DNA of 36,004 bases, taken from assembly GCA_900317955.1 (NCBI GenBank), contig ONIP01000038.1:1-36004 (forward strand), in the 5' to 3' direction. The notes below the pieces were generated by a model that saw only the letters and a program-made list of their open reading frames with translations, did not search any database and was not told the origin of the DNA. The DNA is from an uncultured Bacteroidales bacterium (GTDB lineage Bacteria; Bacteroidota; Bacteroidia; Bacteroidales; P3). This document shows positions 26,369 to 34,247 of this stretch, one piece after another. A program made the position numbers and the translations under genes. Each line of letters begins with the position of its first letter. The first letter of the stretch is position 1.

Positions 26369-27793
26369 TTGGAACTAATACTTAATAACCCGATTTACAA
26401 GATTGTGGGACAGACGGCCGACAGGCTGGGCATGCGCGCCTATGCTGTGGGGGGAGTGGTTCGCGATTATTTTCTTCAACGGCCGTGTACAGATATCGAC
26501 ATTGTATGTTTGGGGAACGGGATAGAACTGGCCGAGGCCACGGCAGCATCCATCAGCCCGAACATTCATGTGTCGGTATTCAAGAATTTCGGGACGGCCT
26601 CGTTCCATTACCATGATGGCGAGACAGTTTGGCAGATAGAATTTGTGGGTGCCAGACGTGAGAGTTACCGCCACGACAGCCGCAAACCCATAGTAGAGAA
26701 CGGAACGCTGCAGGACGACCAAAACCGCCGCGACTTTACAATAAACGCAATGGCAGTGTCGCTCAACGACGACACATTCGGCCAACTGCTGGATCCCTTT
26801 GGCGGGATACACGACCTGGACCAAGGCATTCTCCGTACACCGCTCGACCCCGACATAACCTTCAGCGACGACCCGCTGCGCATGATGCGCGCAATACGGT
26901 TTGCAACACAGTTGCAATTCCACATCAACGATGAGACACTGGCCGCCATACAACGAAATGCAGAACGAATTCACATTGTTTCGGCAGAGCGCATCACCAC
27001 AGAACTCAACAAAATAATCCTCTCCCCTACCCCTTCGCAGGGATTCTGGCTCTTGCAGAAGACTGGACTGATGAAACTGATATTCCCGGAGTTCAGTAAT
27101 TTGATGGGGGTAGACACGGTGGACGGACGCGGACACAAAGACAACTTCCACCACACGCTACAGGTGCTTGACCACGTTGCCGCAGAAAGCGATAACCTAT
27201 GGTTGCGTTGGGCAGCCATACTGCACGATATAGGCAAACCCCAGACCAAACGCTACGATGCCAAAGTCGGCTGGACGTTTCATGGCCACGAGGTACGCGG
27301 CAGCAGGATGGTAAAACCAATCTTTACACGTTTCAGACTGCCCCTTGATTCCAACATGAAGTATGTCCAGAAGCTTGTACTGCTGCACCTGCGCCCCATT
27401 ATTCTGGCTCAAGATGAGGTGACAGACTCTGCTGTGAGGCGTCTTCTTTTTGATGCCGGCGACGACATTGACGACCTGATGACACTTTGCCAAGCCGACA
27501 TCACAAGCAAGAATCCTGAGAAGGTGCGCCGTTACATCAAGAATTTCCAGTTGGTGCGTCAGAAATTAGTGGAGTTGGAAGAGCGCGACAGGATAAGAAA
27601 TTTCCAGCCGCCAGTGAGCGGAAACGACATCATGGAGACTTTCAACCTAAGCCCCTGCCATGAAATCGGCATTATAAAAGACGCTATCAAGGATGCCATA
27701 CTCGACGGCCAAATACCCAACGAACGCGAAGCAGCATGGCAGCTTATGTTGCAGAAAGCCGCTGAGTTAGGGCTGTACCCCACAAAACAGTAA
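26369..27793 (+). CDS. cca: CCA tRNA nucleotidyltransferase (poly(A)/CCA polymerase family, with HD domain)
   Basis: Adds or repairs the CCA end of tRNAs. The 474-residue protein begins at TTG (26369-26371), the only common initiator after an in-frame stop at 26348-26350; it keeps the full N-terminal helix before 'AYAVGGVVRDYFLQRPCTDIDIV', the nucleotidyltransferase motif with GG and the DxD metal residues. Further blocks are 'RDFTINAMAVSL', 'DPFGGIHDLDQGILRTPLDP..TFSDDPLRMMRAIRFATQL', 'AERI' and an HD-domain core 'HHTLQVLDHV...RWAAILHDIGKP' with 'FHGHE'. Length is that of the bacterial class with HD domain. It follows the MORN lipoprotein gene by 36 bp and precedes miaA by 6 bp, pairing two tRNA maturation genes. 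Confidence 0.95.
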   Translation: MELILNNPIYKIVGQTADRLGMRAYAVGGVVRDYFLQRPCTDIDIVCLGNGIELAEATAASISPNIHVSVFKNFGTASFHYHDGETVWQIEFVGARRESYRHDSRKPIVENGTLQDDQNRRDFTINAMAVSLNDDTFGQLLDPFGGIHDLDQGILRTPLDPDITFSDDPLRMMRAIRFATQLQFHINDETLAAIQRNAERIHIVSAERITTELNKIILSPTPSQGFWLLQKTGLMKLIFPEFSNLMGVDTVDGRGHKDNFHHTLQVLDHVAAESDNLWLRWAAILHDIGKPQTKRYDAKVGWTFHGHEVRGSRMVKPIFTRFRLPLDSNMKYVQKLVLLHLRPIILAQDEVTDSAVRRLLFDAGDDIDDLMTLCQADITSKNPEKVRRYIKNFQLVRQKLVELEERDRIRNFQPPVSGNDIMETFNLSPCHEIGIIKDAIKDAILDGQIPNEREAAWQLMLQKAAELGLYPTKQ

Positions 27794-27799
27794 CATACT

Positions 27800-28660
27800 A
27801 TCAAGACTCTGAAATTCATAATCGGACCCACGGCAGCCGGCAAAACAGCCCATGCCATTGAACTGGCAAAGCAATTGCAGACCGAAATCGTATCGTGCGA
27901 CTCGCGACAGTTTTATAACGAACTGAATATAGGTGTGGCACGGCCGACGGAAGAAGAGTTGCTCGCTGCTCGACACCATTTTATTGCATGCCGTTCGGTT
28001 ACTGAGCCCTACAACGTATTCGCATACGAGGAGGATGCCATGGCCTGCATCGAACAACTTTTTGAAAAGTACGATACGGTGATAGTAGTTGGCGGCAGCG
28101 GTTTGTATATACAGGCACTATGGCAAGGGATTGCGCGACTGCCCGACCCCGACCCCGAATTACGGTTGCAACTGCAACAGAAACTACAGAATGAAGGGGT
28201 TGAAAGTCTCCGCGCCATGCTCAAAACCGTTGACCCGGAATACTACAATACTGTTGACTTGGCCAATGGTGTACGTATACAACGGGCGCTTGAAGTATCA
28301 CTTACGGCAGGGGTGCCATATAGCAGGCTTGTAAATCAGCCTCCGGTGGAACGACCCTTTCATATAGAAAAGACCGTTGTCACCCACCCGCGAGAGATAT
28401 TAAGAGAACGCATTGCACAGCGTGTGGAGCAGATGATGGCACAAGGGCTGGAGGCTGAAGCCAGAAAGGTGTATCCGTTGAAACACCTTAACACCCTCAA
28501 CACTGTAGGTTACAAAGAGTTTTTCACTCTGTGGGACAGTTCCGGCACCCCGTTTCCACTTTCCGAAGAGCAAAGAAGAGAGGTTGGCGATGCCATAAAA
28601 CTAAACACTTGGCACTACGCCAAAAAGCAGCTCACCTGGCTGAAAAAGTACGCCACATAA
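27800..28660 (+). CDS. miaA: tRNA dimethylallyltransferase MiaA, probably started at a non-standard codon
   Basis: Transfers dimethylallyl to A37 of tRNAs reading UNN codons. The P-loop, IIGPTAAGKTAHAIEL, is needed and lies upstream of the first in-frame ATG (27875). Between the in-frame stop at 27791-27793 and the P-loop there is no ATG, GTG or TTG; the codons are CAT ACT ATC AAG ACT CTG AAA. Starting at ATC (27800) gives (M)KTLKFIIGPTAAGKT, the usual MiaA beginning, so ATC is the best start, with CTG at 27809 as an alternative. Other motifs are 'EIVSCDSRQFYNELNIGVARPT', 'VIVVGGSGLYIQALWQG', 'NGVRIQRALEV' and 'NTVGYKEFF'. The length (286) is close to normal. It is 6 bp after cca. Confidence 0.88.
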   Translation: MKTLKFIIGPTAAGKTAHAIELAKQLQTEIVSCDSRQFYNELNIGVARPTEEELLAARHHFIACRSVTEPYNVFAYEEDAMACIEQLFEKYDTVIVVGGSGLYIQALWQGIARLPDPDPELRLQLQQKLQNEGVESLRAMLKTVDPEYYNTVDLANGVRIQRALEVSLTAGVPYSRLVNQPPVERPFHIEKTVVTHPREILRERIAQRVEQMMAQGLEAEARKVYPLKHLNTLNTVGYKEFFTLWDSSGTPFPLSEEQRREVGDAIKLNTWHYAKKQLTWLKKYAT

Positions 28661-28667
28661 AACAAAT

Positions 28668-28695
28668 AGAGAGGGTTCTACAAGGAGCCCTCTCT
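28668..28695. terminator. Bidirectional terminator between miaA and nagB
   Basis: AGAGAGGGTTC (28668-28678) pairs with GAGCCCTCTCT (28685-28695), 11 bp with one G-U, around a TACAAG loop. It separates two convergent genes. Confidence 0.82.
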
Positions 28696-28717
28696 TATTC
28701 ATTTACGCTGCCACTAA

Positions 28718-29539
28718 TTATTCAAACAGGTGGATATAGTGGTCAAGAATACCTTCAAGACGTTGTTTGTCTTTGAAATAGCTATAGGTGCTAATCTTTA
28801 ACTCTTCGCAGGCTTCCTCGTCGCAAACGACAGTGCCGTGACGGTGCATCTGCAACATACTGGCAGTCCACATGTGACTTACGCCATTCTCAATCATGTG
28901 GTGAAGGGCACGGGCTTTCTTGGGGCCGTTGCACAGTATCAATACCTCGCGGGCATCCATAACGGTGCCAACGCCAACGGTAAGAGCCTGTTTAGGAACC
29001 TGATTGACATCGTTGTCGAAGAAACGGCAATTGGCCTGAATAGTATTCGTGGTCAGAGTTTTGATGCGGGTTCTGGAAGTCAAACTGCTGCCAGGTTCGT
29101 TAAAGGCGATATGGCCGTCGGGACCGATGCCGCCCATAAAGAGGTCAATGCCACCGGCTTGGGCAATCATTTCTTCGTAATGGGCACATTCTGCCAAGAG
29201 GTCGGGAGCGTTGCCGTCAAGAATATGGACGTTCTCCTTCTTGATGTCAATGTGGTTGAAGAAGTTGCTCCACATGAAGCTATGATAGCTTTCGGGGTGG
29301 TTAACGTCCAGTCCAACATATTCATCCATGTTGAAAGTGATGACGTTTTGGAAACTGATAACACCCTTTTTATTTAATTCAACCAGATGCTGATAAAGGC
29401 CGAGAGGGGAGCTGCCGGTCGGGCAACCCAATACGAATGGCTTTTCGGGTGTTGGCTTAGCATCGATGATTTTTTGAGCAACAAAATTTGCAGCCCATAA
29501 GGACATGTCTTTGTAGTCCTTTGCAATGATTACTCTCAT
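28718..29539 (-). CDS. nagB: Glucosamine-6-phosphate deaminase
   Basis: Converts glucosamine-6-phosphate to fructose-6-phosphate and ammonia in amino-sugar use. The 273-residue protein keeps the catalytic residues at the same numbers as in E. coli NagB: D72 (FNMDEYVG), D141 and H143 (GIGPDGHIAFNEPG), E148. The N-terminal 'GCPTGSSPLGLYQHLVE' is the phosphate-binding region. Allosteric residues cannot be judged by eye. It has its own promoter and faces miaA across a terminator. No nagA or transporter gene is adjacent. Confidence 0.97.
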   Translation of the reverse strand: MRVIIAKDYKDMSLWAANFVAQKIIDAKPTPEKPFVLGCPTGSSPLGLYQHLVELNKKGVISFQNVITFNMDEYVGLDVNHPESYHSFMWSNFFNHIDIKKENVHILDGNAPDLLAECAHYEEMIAQAGGIDLFMGGIGPDGHIAFNEPGSSLTSRTRIKTLTTNTIQANCRFFDNDVNQVPKQALTVGVGTVMDAREVLILCNGPKKARALHHMIENGVSHMWTASMLQMHRHGTVVCDEEACEELKISTYSYFKDKQRLEGILDHYIHLFE

Positions 29540-29574
29540 ATTATTATTTGTTTAAAAAAGGAATATTTAAAGTG

Positions 29575-29582
29575 CAAAAATA
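29575..29582 (-). promoter_or_regulatory. -7 promoter element for nagB
   Basis: On the minus strand TATTTTTG fits TAnnTTTG, about 36 bp before the nagB ATG (29539). No good -33 element is seen. Confidence 0.5.
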
Positions 29583-29944
29583 ATAATTTTCTACTTTATT
29601 ACAAATAATAAAATGAAATACATAAAAGATTTAACGTTTATTGACAATAATTTGATAGATAACAATTATATATCACATTGATAATAAATATTTTACAATG
29701 ATTACTTTATACTAGTATTATATTTTAAATTATTAGTAGTTATTGACATATTAGAGCCAAGATAGAGGTCTGAAACGCTTATAGAAAAGGTAAGAATACA
29801 CCTTTTTATTGGGAATTACAAGTATTTCTATATTTCATCTAAACCCATTCTTCCCTTTCTAAAGAACCCCCATAATAATCGGTTCCCGGTTCATTCATAG
29901 CATAGGAGACAACAAGTCAGTTGCAGCACTTGCCCAAGCCAAAA
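29583..29944. other. AT-rich intergenic DNA without a gene
   Basis: This stretch is very AT-rich to about 29760. A small hairpin (AAAAGGT 29785-29791 / ACCTTTT 29800-29806) followed by TT could be a stray terminator. I see no tRNA, coding frame or mobile element. Confidence 0.5.
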
Positions 29945-30109
29945 GTGCATCCACCGCTCACCATTAGGGGCAAGGCACCCAAGTGAAAGCGAAAAAAGCT
30001 GCCTCGAACTCGTTTCAATCCACGCTCCAAAAGGGGGAGCGACAACAACTTCTCGATTTAGTCGAAGTCGCCGTTAAGTTTTCAATCAACGTTTCCAAGG
30101 GGAAGCGAC
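29945..30109. CRISPR. Relic of a type I-C CRISPR array (two clear repeats, one eroded)
   Basis: Repeat R1 (30012-30043, 32 nt) starts GTTTCAATCCACGCTCC and ends GGGGGAGCGAC. This is the reverse complement of the familiar type I-C repeat form (GTCGCTCCCC...GTGGATTGAAAC). R2 (30078-30109, 32 nt) starts GTTTTCAATCAACG and ends GGGGAAGCGAC; it differs by several changes but keeps the stem with a G-U. They enclose a 34-nt spacer (30044-30077). A third, strongly eroded unit at 29945-29978 (GCATCCACCGCTC...AGGGGC...GGCAC) is followed by 33 nt before R1, giving a 66-67 nt period. No cas genes are in the window. The crRNA strand would be the minus strand. Confidence 0.72.
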
Positions 30110-30225
30110 TGAGGGTGTGAACCATGTATTGATGTTTCTATCCATCTACTATATATCATTAATTATCAATATATAACAATTATACCTTTTAGCATAACGC
30201 CAAATAGTATAATTACAAAAAAAAA

Positions 30226-30251
30226 GAGACATCCCTTTTCGGGGATGTCTC
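30226..30251 (-). terminator. Terminator of the acyl-CoA dehydrogenase/Etf operon
   Basis: GAGACATCCC (30226-30235) pairs with GGGATGTCTC (30242-30251), a perfect 10-bp stem. The A-run at 30217-30225 gives a U-run on the minus-strand transcript. It lies 21 bp after the etfA stop. Confidence 0.9.
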
Positions 30252-30271
30252 AGATTGTTTATGAAGTGATG

Positions 30272-31282
30272 TTACTTCTGCATTGATTTCAGTCGCTCGG
30301 TGAGCATGGGGACGATTTTGTGGAGGTCGCCCACAATGCCGAGATCGGCTACGCTGAAAATGGGTGCAAACTTGTCTTTGTTGATGGCGATAATAAGCTC
30401 GCTCTCCTCCATACCGGCAAGGTGCTGGATGGCACCGCTGATGCCGCAGGCAAGATAGAGGTTGGGGCGCACGGTCTTACCGGTTTGTCCCACCTGGCGG
30501 CTCTGATCCATAACGCCAGCGTCGACCATTGCACGGCTGCTGGACACTTCGCCCTTCAGCTCTTTGGCAAGGGCTTCAAGTTTGGAGAAACCATCCTTTG
30601 TACCCACGCCACGGCCACCACTGACAAGCACTTTTGCCTGGCTGATGTCGGTAATGACCTTCTCTTCTTTGACGGTCTTGACAATCTTTACACGGCTGAT
30701 TTTCTCCTCGTCGAACTGGACGGGATACTCAACCACCTCGCCTTTGCGGCTGGGGTCGGCGGGCATCTTCTGCATCACACCGGGACGGACAGTGGACATC
30801 TGCGGACGGTGCTCCTTGCAGAGAATGGTAGCCATCAGGTTGCCGCCGAAGGCCGGACGGGTCATGCGGAACTCGTGGGCTTCATCGTCGCTGATTTCCA
30901 GCTTGGTGGCGTCGGCGGTAAGGCCGGTCACGTTACGGGCGGAGACACGGGGACCAAGGTCGCGGCCAATGGTGGTGGCACCAATAAGCAGGATGCTCGG
31001 TTTCTGTTCCTTGATAATCTGGGTGATGGCCTCGGTGTAAGGCTCGGTAAGATAGGTGGCCAGCAGGTCATGGTCAACAACCAGCACCTTGTCGGCACCG
31101 GCAGCGATAAGATCCTGAGCCTTGCCCTTGATGTCTTTACCCAAAAGAATGGCAACAACCTTCTCGTTGTTGGCATCGGCCAGCTCGCGGGCTTTACCTA
31201 ACAGCTCAAGAGCTACATTCTGGATGACGCCGTCACGCTGTTCGGCAAATACGTATACGTCTTTATAATCTTGTAAATTCAT
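30272..31282 (-). CDS. etfA: Electron transfer flavoprotein subunit alpha
   Basis: This 336-residue subunit holds the FAD. The N-terminal domain begins with 'YVFAEQRDGVIQNVALELLGKARELAD' and includes 'ILLIGATTIGRDLGPRVSARNVTGLTADAT'. The C-terminal FAD-binding block is 'VSGGRGVGTKDGFSKLEALAKEL..EVSSSRAMVDAGVMDQSRQVGQTGKTVRPNLYLACGISGAIQHLAGM', with the standard SRxxVD and QxGQTGxxVxPxLYxAxGISGAIQH signature. It lies 5 bp after etfB. Whether this Etf is of the bifurcating type cannot be decided by eye. Confidence 0.98.
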   Translation of the reverse strand: MNLQDYKDVYVFAEQRDGVIQNVALELLGKARELADANNEKVVAILLGKDIKGKAQDLIAAGADKVLVVDHDLLATYLTEPYTEAITQIIKEQKPSILLIGATTIGRDLGPRVSARNVTGLTADATKLEISDDEAHEFRMTRPAFGGNLMATILCKEHRPQMSTVRPGVMQKMPADPSRKGEVVEYPVQFDEEKISRVKIVKTVKEEKVITDISQAKVLVSGGRGVGTKDGFSKLEALAKELKGEVSSSRAMVDAGVMDQSRQVGQTGKTVRPNLYLACGISGAIQHLAGMEESELIIAINKDKFAPIFSVADLGIVGDLHKIVPMLTERLKSMQK

Positions 31283-31287
31283 GGCTA

Positions 31288-32073
31288 TTAGATAATATGT
31301 TTTTCTTTAAGTTTATTGATGATGAGTTCCACAGCCTCTTCGGGGGTAACCTCGAAAGTTTGGCCGGCAGGCTTCAACTGCTTGGGGAACGATTTGAATA
31401 CCGACGTGGGAGAGCCAGCCTTGCCGATACGGTCCTCGGGGACATTGATGCGGTCGGCACCCCATACCTCGACCTCTTTGTCGAAGGCGGTTACGATGCC
31501 GCTGACCGTCATGTAGCGGGGCTGCACGGCACTAGCCAAAGCGGTGACCACACAGGGAGCCTGCATCTGGAGAATCTGGTAACCGTCCTCCATCTGCTTG
31601 CGGATGGTGAAGGTCTTAGTGGCCTCGTCGTACTGAAGATCTTCCATATAGGAGACCTGCGGAAGGTCGAGATGCTCGGCAATCTGGGGACCCACCTGAG
31701 CGGTGTCGCCGTCGATAGCCTGACGACCGGTGATAATCAGGTCATAATCCATCGTGCGGAGAGCACCGGCAATAGCACTGGAGGTAGCCAAAGTATCGGC
31801 ACCGCCAAGCTTGCGGTCGGTGAGCAGGATAGCCCTGTCGACTCCCATGGCGAGGGCTTCGCGCAGGATAGCCTCGGCTTGGGGAAGACCCATGGTGATA
31901 ACCGTAACGTGTGCACCATATTTATCTTTCAGCTGAAGGGCGAACTCCAAACCACCCTTGTCGTCGGGGTTCATGATGCTGGGGACGCCTTCGCGGATGA
32001 GCGTGCCGGTTTGGGGGTTGATTTTCACCTCGGTAGTATCCGGCACTTGTTTTATGCAAACTACTATATTCAT
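31288..32073 (-). CDS. etfB: Electron transfer flavoprotein subunit beta
   Basis: This 261-residue subunit begins MNIVVCIKQVPDTTEVKI, the standard EtfB start. It contains 'MNPDDKGGLEFALQLKDKYGAHVTVITMGLPQAEAILREALAMGVDRAILLTDRKLGGADTLATS', 'IITGRQAIDGDTAQVGPQIAEHLDLPQVSY' and 'RYMTVSGI'. The subunit binds AMP or, in bifurcating forms, a second FAD. The operon order is acyl-CoA dehydrogenase, etfB, etfA with gaps of 21 and 5 bp. Confidence 0.98.
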   Translation of the reverse strand: MNIVVCIKQVPDTTEVKINPQTGTLIREGVPSIMNPDDKGGLEFALQLKDKYGAHVTVITMGLPQAEAILREALAMGVDRAILLTDRKLGGADTLATSSAIAGALRTMDYDLIITGRQAIDGDTAQVGPQIAEHLDLPQVSYMEDLQYDEATKTFTIRKQMEDGYQILQMQAPCVVTALASAVQPRYMTVSGIVTAFDKEVEVWGADRINVPEDRIGKAGSPTSVFKSFPKQLKPAGQTFEVTPEEAVELIINKLKEKHII

Positions 32074-32094
32074 TCTTTCAAAGTATTCTGATTA

Positions 32095-33234
32095 TTATTT
32101 AAACAATTTACCGGCAATAACCATGCGCTGAACCTCGCTGGTGCCCTCATAGATTTCGGTAATCTTGGCATCGCGCATCATGCGCTCAACGGGATACTCG
32201 CGGGTGTAGCCGTAGCCGCCGTGGAACTGGACAGCCTTGGTGGTAACCTCCATCGCCGTCTCGGCAGCAAAGAGCTTGGCCATAGCGGCATCGGCGGAAT
32301 AAGGCAGACCGTTGTCCTTCTTGTAGTGAGCCGAACGGCAGAGCAGACGGGCAGCCTGCACCTTGGTCTCGAGGTCGGCCATCTGGAACTGGGTGTTCTG
32401 GAACTGGCTGATGCTGCGGCCGAACTGTTTACGTTCCTTGGTGTAGCGAACGGTCTCGTCCATGGCGCCCTGGGCAATGCCAAGAGCCTGGCAGGCGATA
32501 CCGATACGTCCACCGTCAAGGGTCTTCATGGCAAGGCCGAAGCCTTTACCCAACTGACCGAGCTGACGGTCCTTAGGAATACGGCAGTCTTCGAAAATAA
32601 GTTCAGTGGTGGCGCTTCCACGGATACCCATTTTCTTCTCCTTCTTGCCAATACTGAAACCGGGGTCGGTCTTCTCTACGATAAAGGCGCTGATACCTTT
32701 GGTACCAAGGCTCTTGTCGGTCATGGCAATAATGATGAACACGTTGGCATAGCTGCCATTGGTGATGAAAATCTTGCTTCCGTTAAGCACCCACTCATCG
32801 CCCTCAAGCACGGCAGTGGTCTGCTGTCCGGCTGCGTCGGTACCGGCATTGGGCTCGGTAAGGCCGAAAGCGCCAATCCATTCACCGCTGGCCAGTTTGG
32901 GCAAGTATTTCATCTTCTGCTCCTCAGTGCCAGCCTCCAGGATGGGGGCGCAGCAAAGGCTGGTGTGGGCAGAAAGGATAACACCCGTGGTGGCACACAC
33001 GCGGGAAAGTTCCTCAACGGCCATGCCGTACATGATATTGGTGCCACCGGCACCGCCATATTGCGTGGGGATGGGTATTCCCATCAAACCTATTTTGGCC
33101 ATCTTTTCGACTGTCTCCATCGGGAAACGTTCCTCTTCATCTACTTCGGCAGCCAACGGCTTAACCTCTTTCTCTGCAAATTCACGAATCATCTGCAGGA
33201 AGAGTTGTTCTTGTTTTGTGAAACTAAAATCCAT
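32095..33234 (-). CDS. Acyl-CoA dehydrogenase, short-chain (butyryl-CoA type)
   Basis: This 379-residue flavoenzyme interconverts a saturated acyl-CoA and its trans-2-enoyl form, passing electrons to the Etf encoded next to it. Blocks are 'FGLTEPNAGTDAAGQQTTAVLEGDEWVLNGSKIFITNGSYAN' (flavin binding), 'KKMGIRGSATTELIFEDCRIPKDRQLGQLGKGFGLAMKTLDGGRIGIACQALGIAQ', 'QFGRSISQFQNTQFQMAD', 'QFHGGYGYTREYPVERMMRDAKITEIYEGTSEVQ'. The catalytic base is the glutamate in YEGTSE (about E363). The sequence most resembles butyryl-CoA dehydrogenases, so this cluster may serve butyrate formation, but thl/hbd/crt genes are not in the window. Confidence 0.95.
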   Translation of the reverse strand: MDFSFTKQEQLFLQMIREFAEKEVKPLAAEVDEEERFPMETVEKMAKIGLMGIPIPTQYGGAGGTNIMYGMAVEELSRVCATTGVILSAHTSLCCAPILEAGTEEQKMKYLPKLASGEWIGAFGLTEPNAGTDAAGQQTTAVLEGDEWVLNGSKIFITNGSYANVFIIIAMTDKSLGTKGISAFIVEKTDPGFSIGKKEKKMGIRGSATTELIFEDCRIPKDRQLGQLGKGFGLAMKTLDGGRIGIACQALGIAQGAMDETVRYTKERKQFGRSISQFQNTQFQMADLETKVQAARLLCRSAHYKKDNGLPYSADAAMAKLFAAETAMEVTTKAVQFHGGYGYTREYPVERMMRDAKITEIYEGTSEVQRMVIAGKLFK

Positions 33235-33317
33235 ATACTTTAATTGTGTTTTTGCTTGAATATAACTATGATGAAGAGCTTTTGACTAAGCAGCCACTCT
33301 CTTATTCATTCAAACTT

Positions 33318-33692
33318 TTATTTTACTGCAATCGTTTCTATCTCCACCAGCACACCCATGGGCAAGCCCTTTACGGCAAAAGCAGCACGGGCAGGGCACT
33401 CACTGCTGTAATACTTGGCGTAGACCTCGTTCATGGGTTTGAAATACTCCATGTCGGCCAGCAGACAGGTGGATTTTACCACATCTTGGAAGGTGAAACC
33501 GGCTTCGTCGAGGATAGCCTTGATGTTCTGCATCACCTGCTCGGTCTGGGCAGTAATGCCTTCGGGAACCTCCTTGGTGGCGGGATTGATGGGTATTTGA
33601 CCCGAAATGTACAACGTGTTGCCAGCCAACACGGCCTGGCTGTAAGGCCCGATAGCTGCAGGAGCCTTGGGGGTGTTGATAATCTTCTTCAT
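33318..33692 (-). CDS. ridA: RidA family enamine/imine deaminase
   Basis: This 124-residue protein breaks down reactive 2-aminoacrylate-type enamines and imines. It shows the family start 'KKIINTPKAPAAIGPYSQAVLAGNTLYISGQIPINP', 'GITAQTEQVMQNIKAILDEAGFTFQDVVKSTCLLADM', 'VYAKYYSSECPARAAFAVKGLPMGVLVEIETIA', with the conserved arginine (R102) and the C-terminal glutamates of VEIE. It is 83 bp upstream of the acyl-CoA dehydrogenase gene on the same strand and has a textbook promoter, so it could be the first gene of the operon. Confidence 0.96.
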   Translation of the reverse strand: MKKIINTPKAPAAIGPYSQAVLAGNTLYISGQIPINPATKEVPEGITAQTEQVMQNIKAILDEAGFTFQDVVKSTCLLADMEYFKPMNEVYAKYYSSECPARAAFAVKGLPMGVLVEIETIAVK

Positions 33693-33759
33693 AGTACTAT
33701 GTTGATTTTACTTATTTTAACACTCAAACCGGCGTGAGAACACACCAAATTGAATTTTG

Positions 33760-33790
33760 CAAAGATACCATTTTTTTTTCAAATGGCAAA
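33760..33790 (-). promoter_or_regulatory. Complete Bacteroidetes promoter for ridA
   Basis: On the minus strand TTTG (33790-33787) is followed after 19 bp by TATCTTTG (33767-33760). Both elements and the spacing are ideal. The leader would be about 65 nt. Confidence 0.8.
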
Positions 33791-34084
33791 ATAAAAATGC
33801 CAATTAACTCATTTACGCCTCTCTGCAACAACTAAACAGTCGTACCAGACAAAAGATTAGATTAGGATTCAAGGAAGTTTCGACATTGTCCAAAATATAC
33901 TTTGCGGTTGAGTACAGACATGACTACCATTCTCTTATTCAACAGAAACAACAAAAGGAGTCAAACGTTTTCAATTTTCCATCTTATACAGGGTTGGAAA
34001 ATGCAAGCCTTACAACAAATCAGACGGTTTTGTAATTTGCCACATCGTTAATGTTGGTTCTATTTATTATTTGTTTTCATTGTC
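33791..34084. other. Intergenic DNA without recognised features
   Basis: This 290-bp stretch upstream of ridA contains no frame, RNA or repeat I can support. Confidence 0.5.
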
Positions 34085-34182
34085 GCGTCCCTACGGGACG
34101 CAGGTGTCTTGTTGTTGATAATCACCGCACTGCGCCTTACGGCTTGTACGGTGTTATGAAAAGTCTCACCTCATCGAGGTGA
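34085..34182. repeat. Cluster of three short hairpins (REP-like)
   Basis: Hairpin 1 is GCGTCCC-TAC-GGGACGC (34085-34101, 7 bp). Hairpin 2 pairs CACCGCAC with GTACGGTG (34123-34153, 8 bp with one mismatch) and has an inner GCC-TTAC-GGC. Hairpin 3 is TCACCTC-ATC-GAGGTGA (34166-34182, 7 bp). Two have TAC-type loops. The set resembles bacterial interspersed palindromic units. It lies 66 bp beyond the 3' end of the WYL gene and may also terminate or protect its transcript. Confidence 0.6.
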
Positions 34183-34247
34183 TTTATAGAAGTCACCTTA
34201 ATATAGTTCCTTGAAATATTGTATTTGATTGTTAGCAATTGCGCTAT

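Noticed and set aside
29583..29944. tRNA or origin-like sequence in the AT-rich gap
   Set aside because: No cloverleaf, no CCA-type end and no DnaA-box cluster could be found.
32221..33243. A 340-codon plus-strand open frame
   Set aside because: It is antisense to the acyl-CoA dehydrogenase gene and arises from codon bias.
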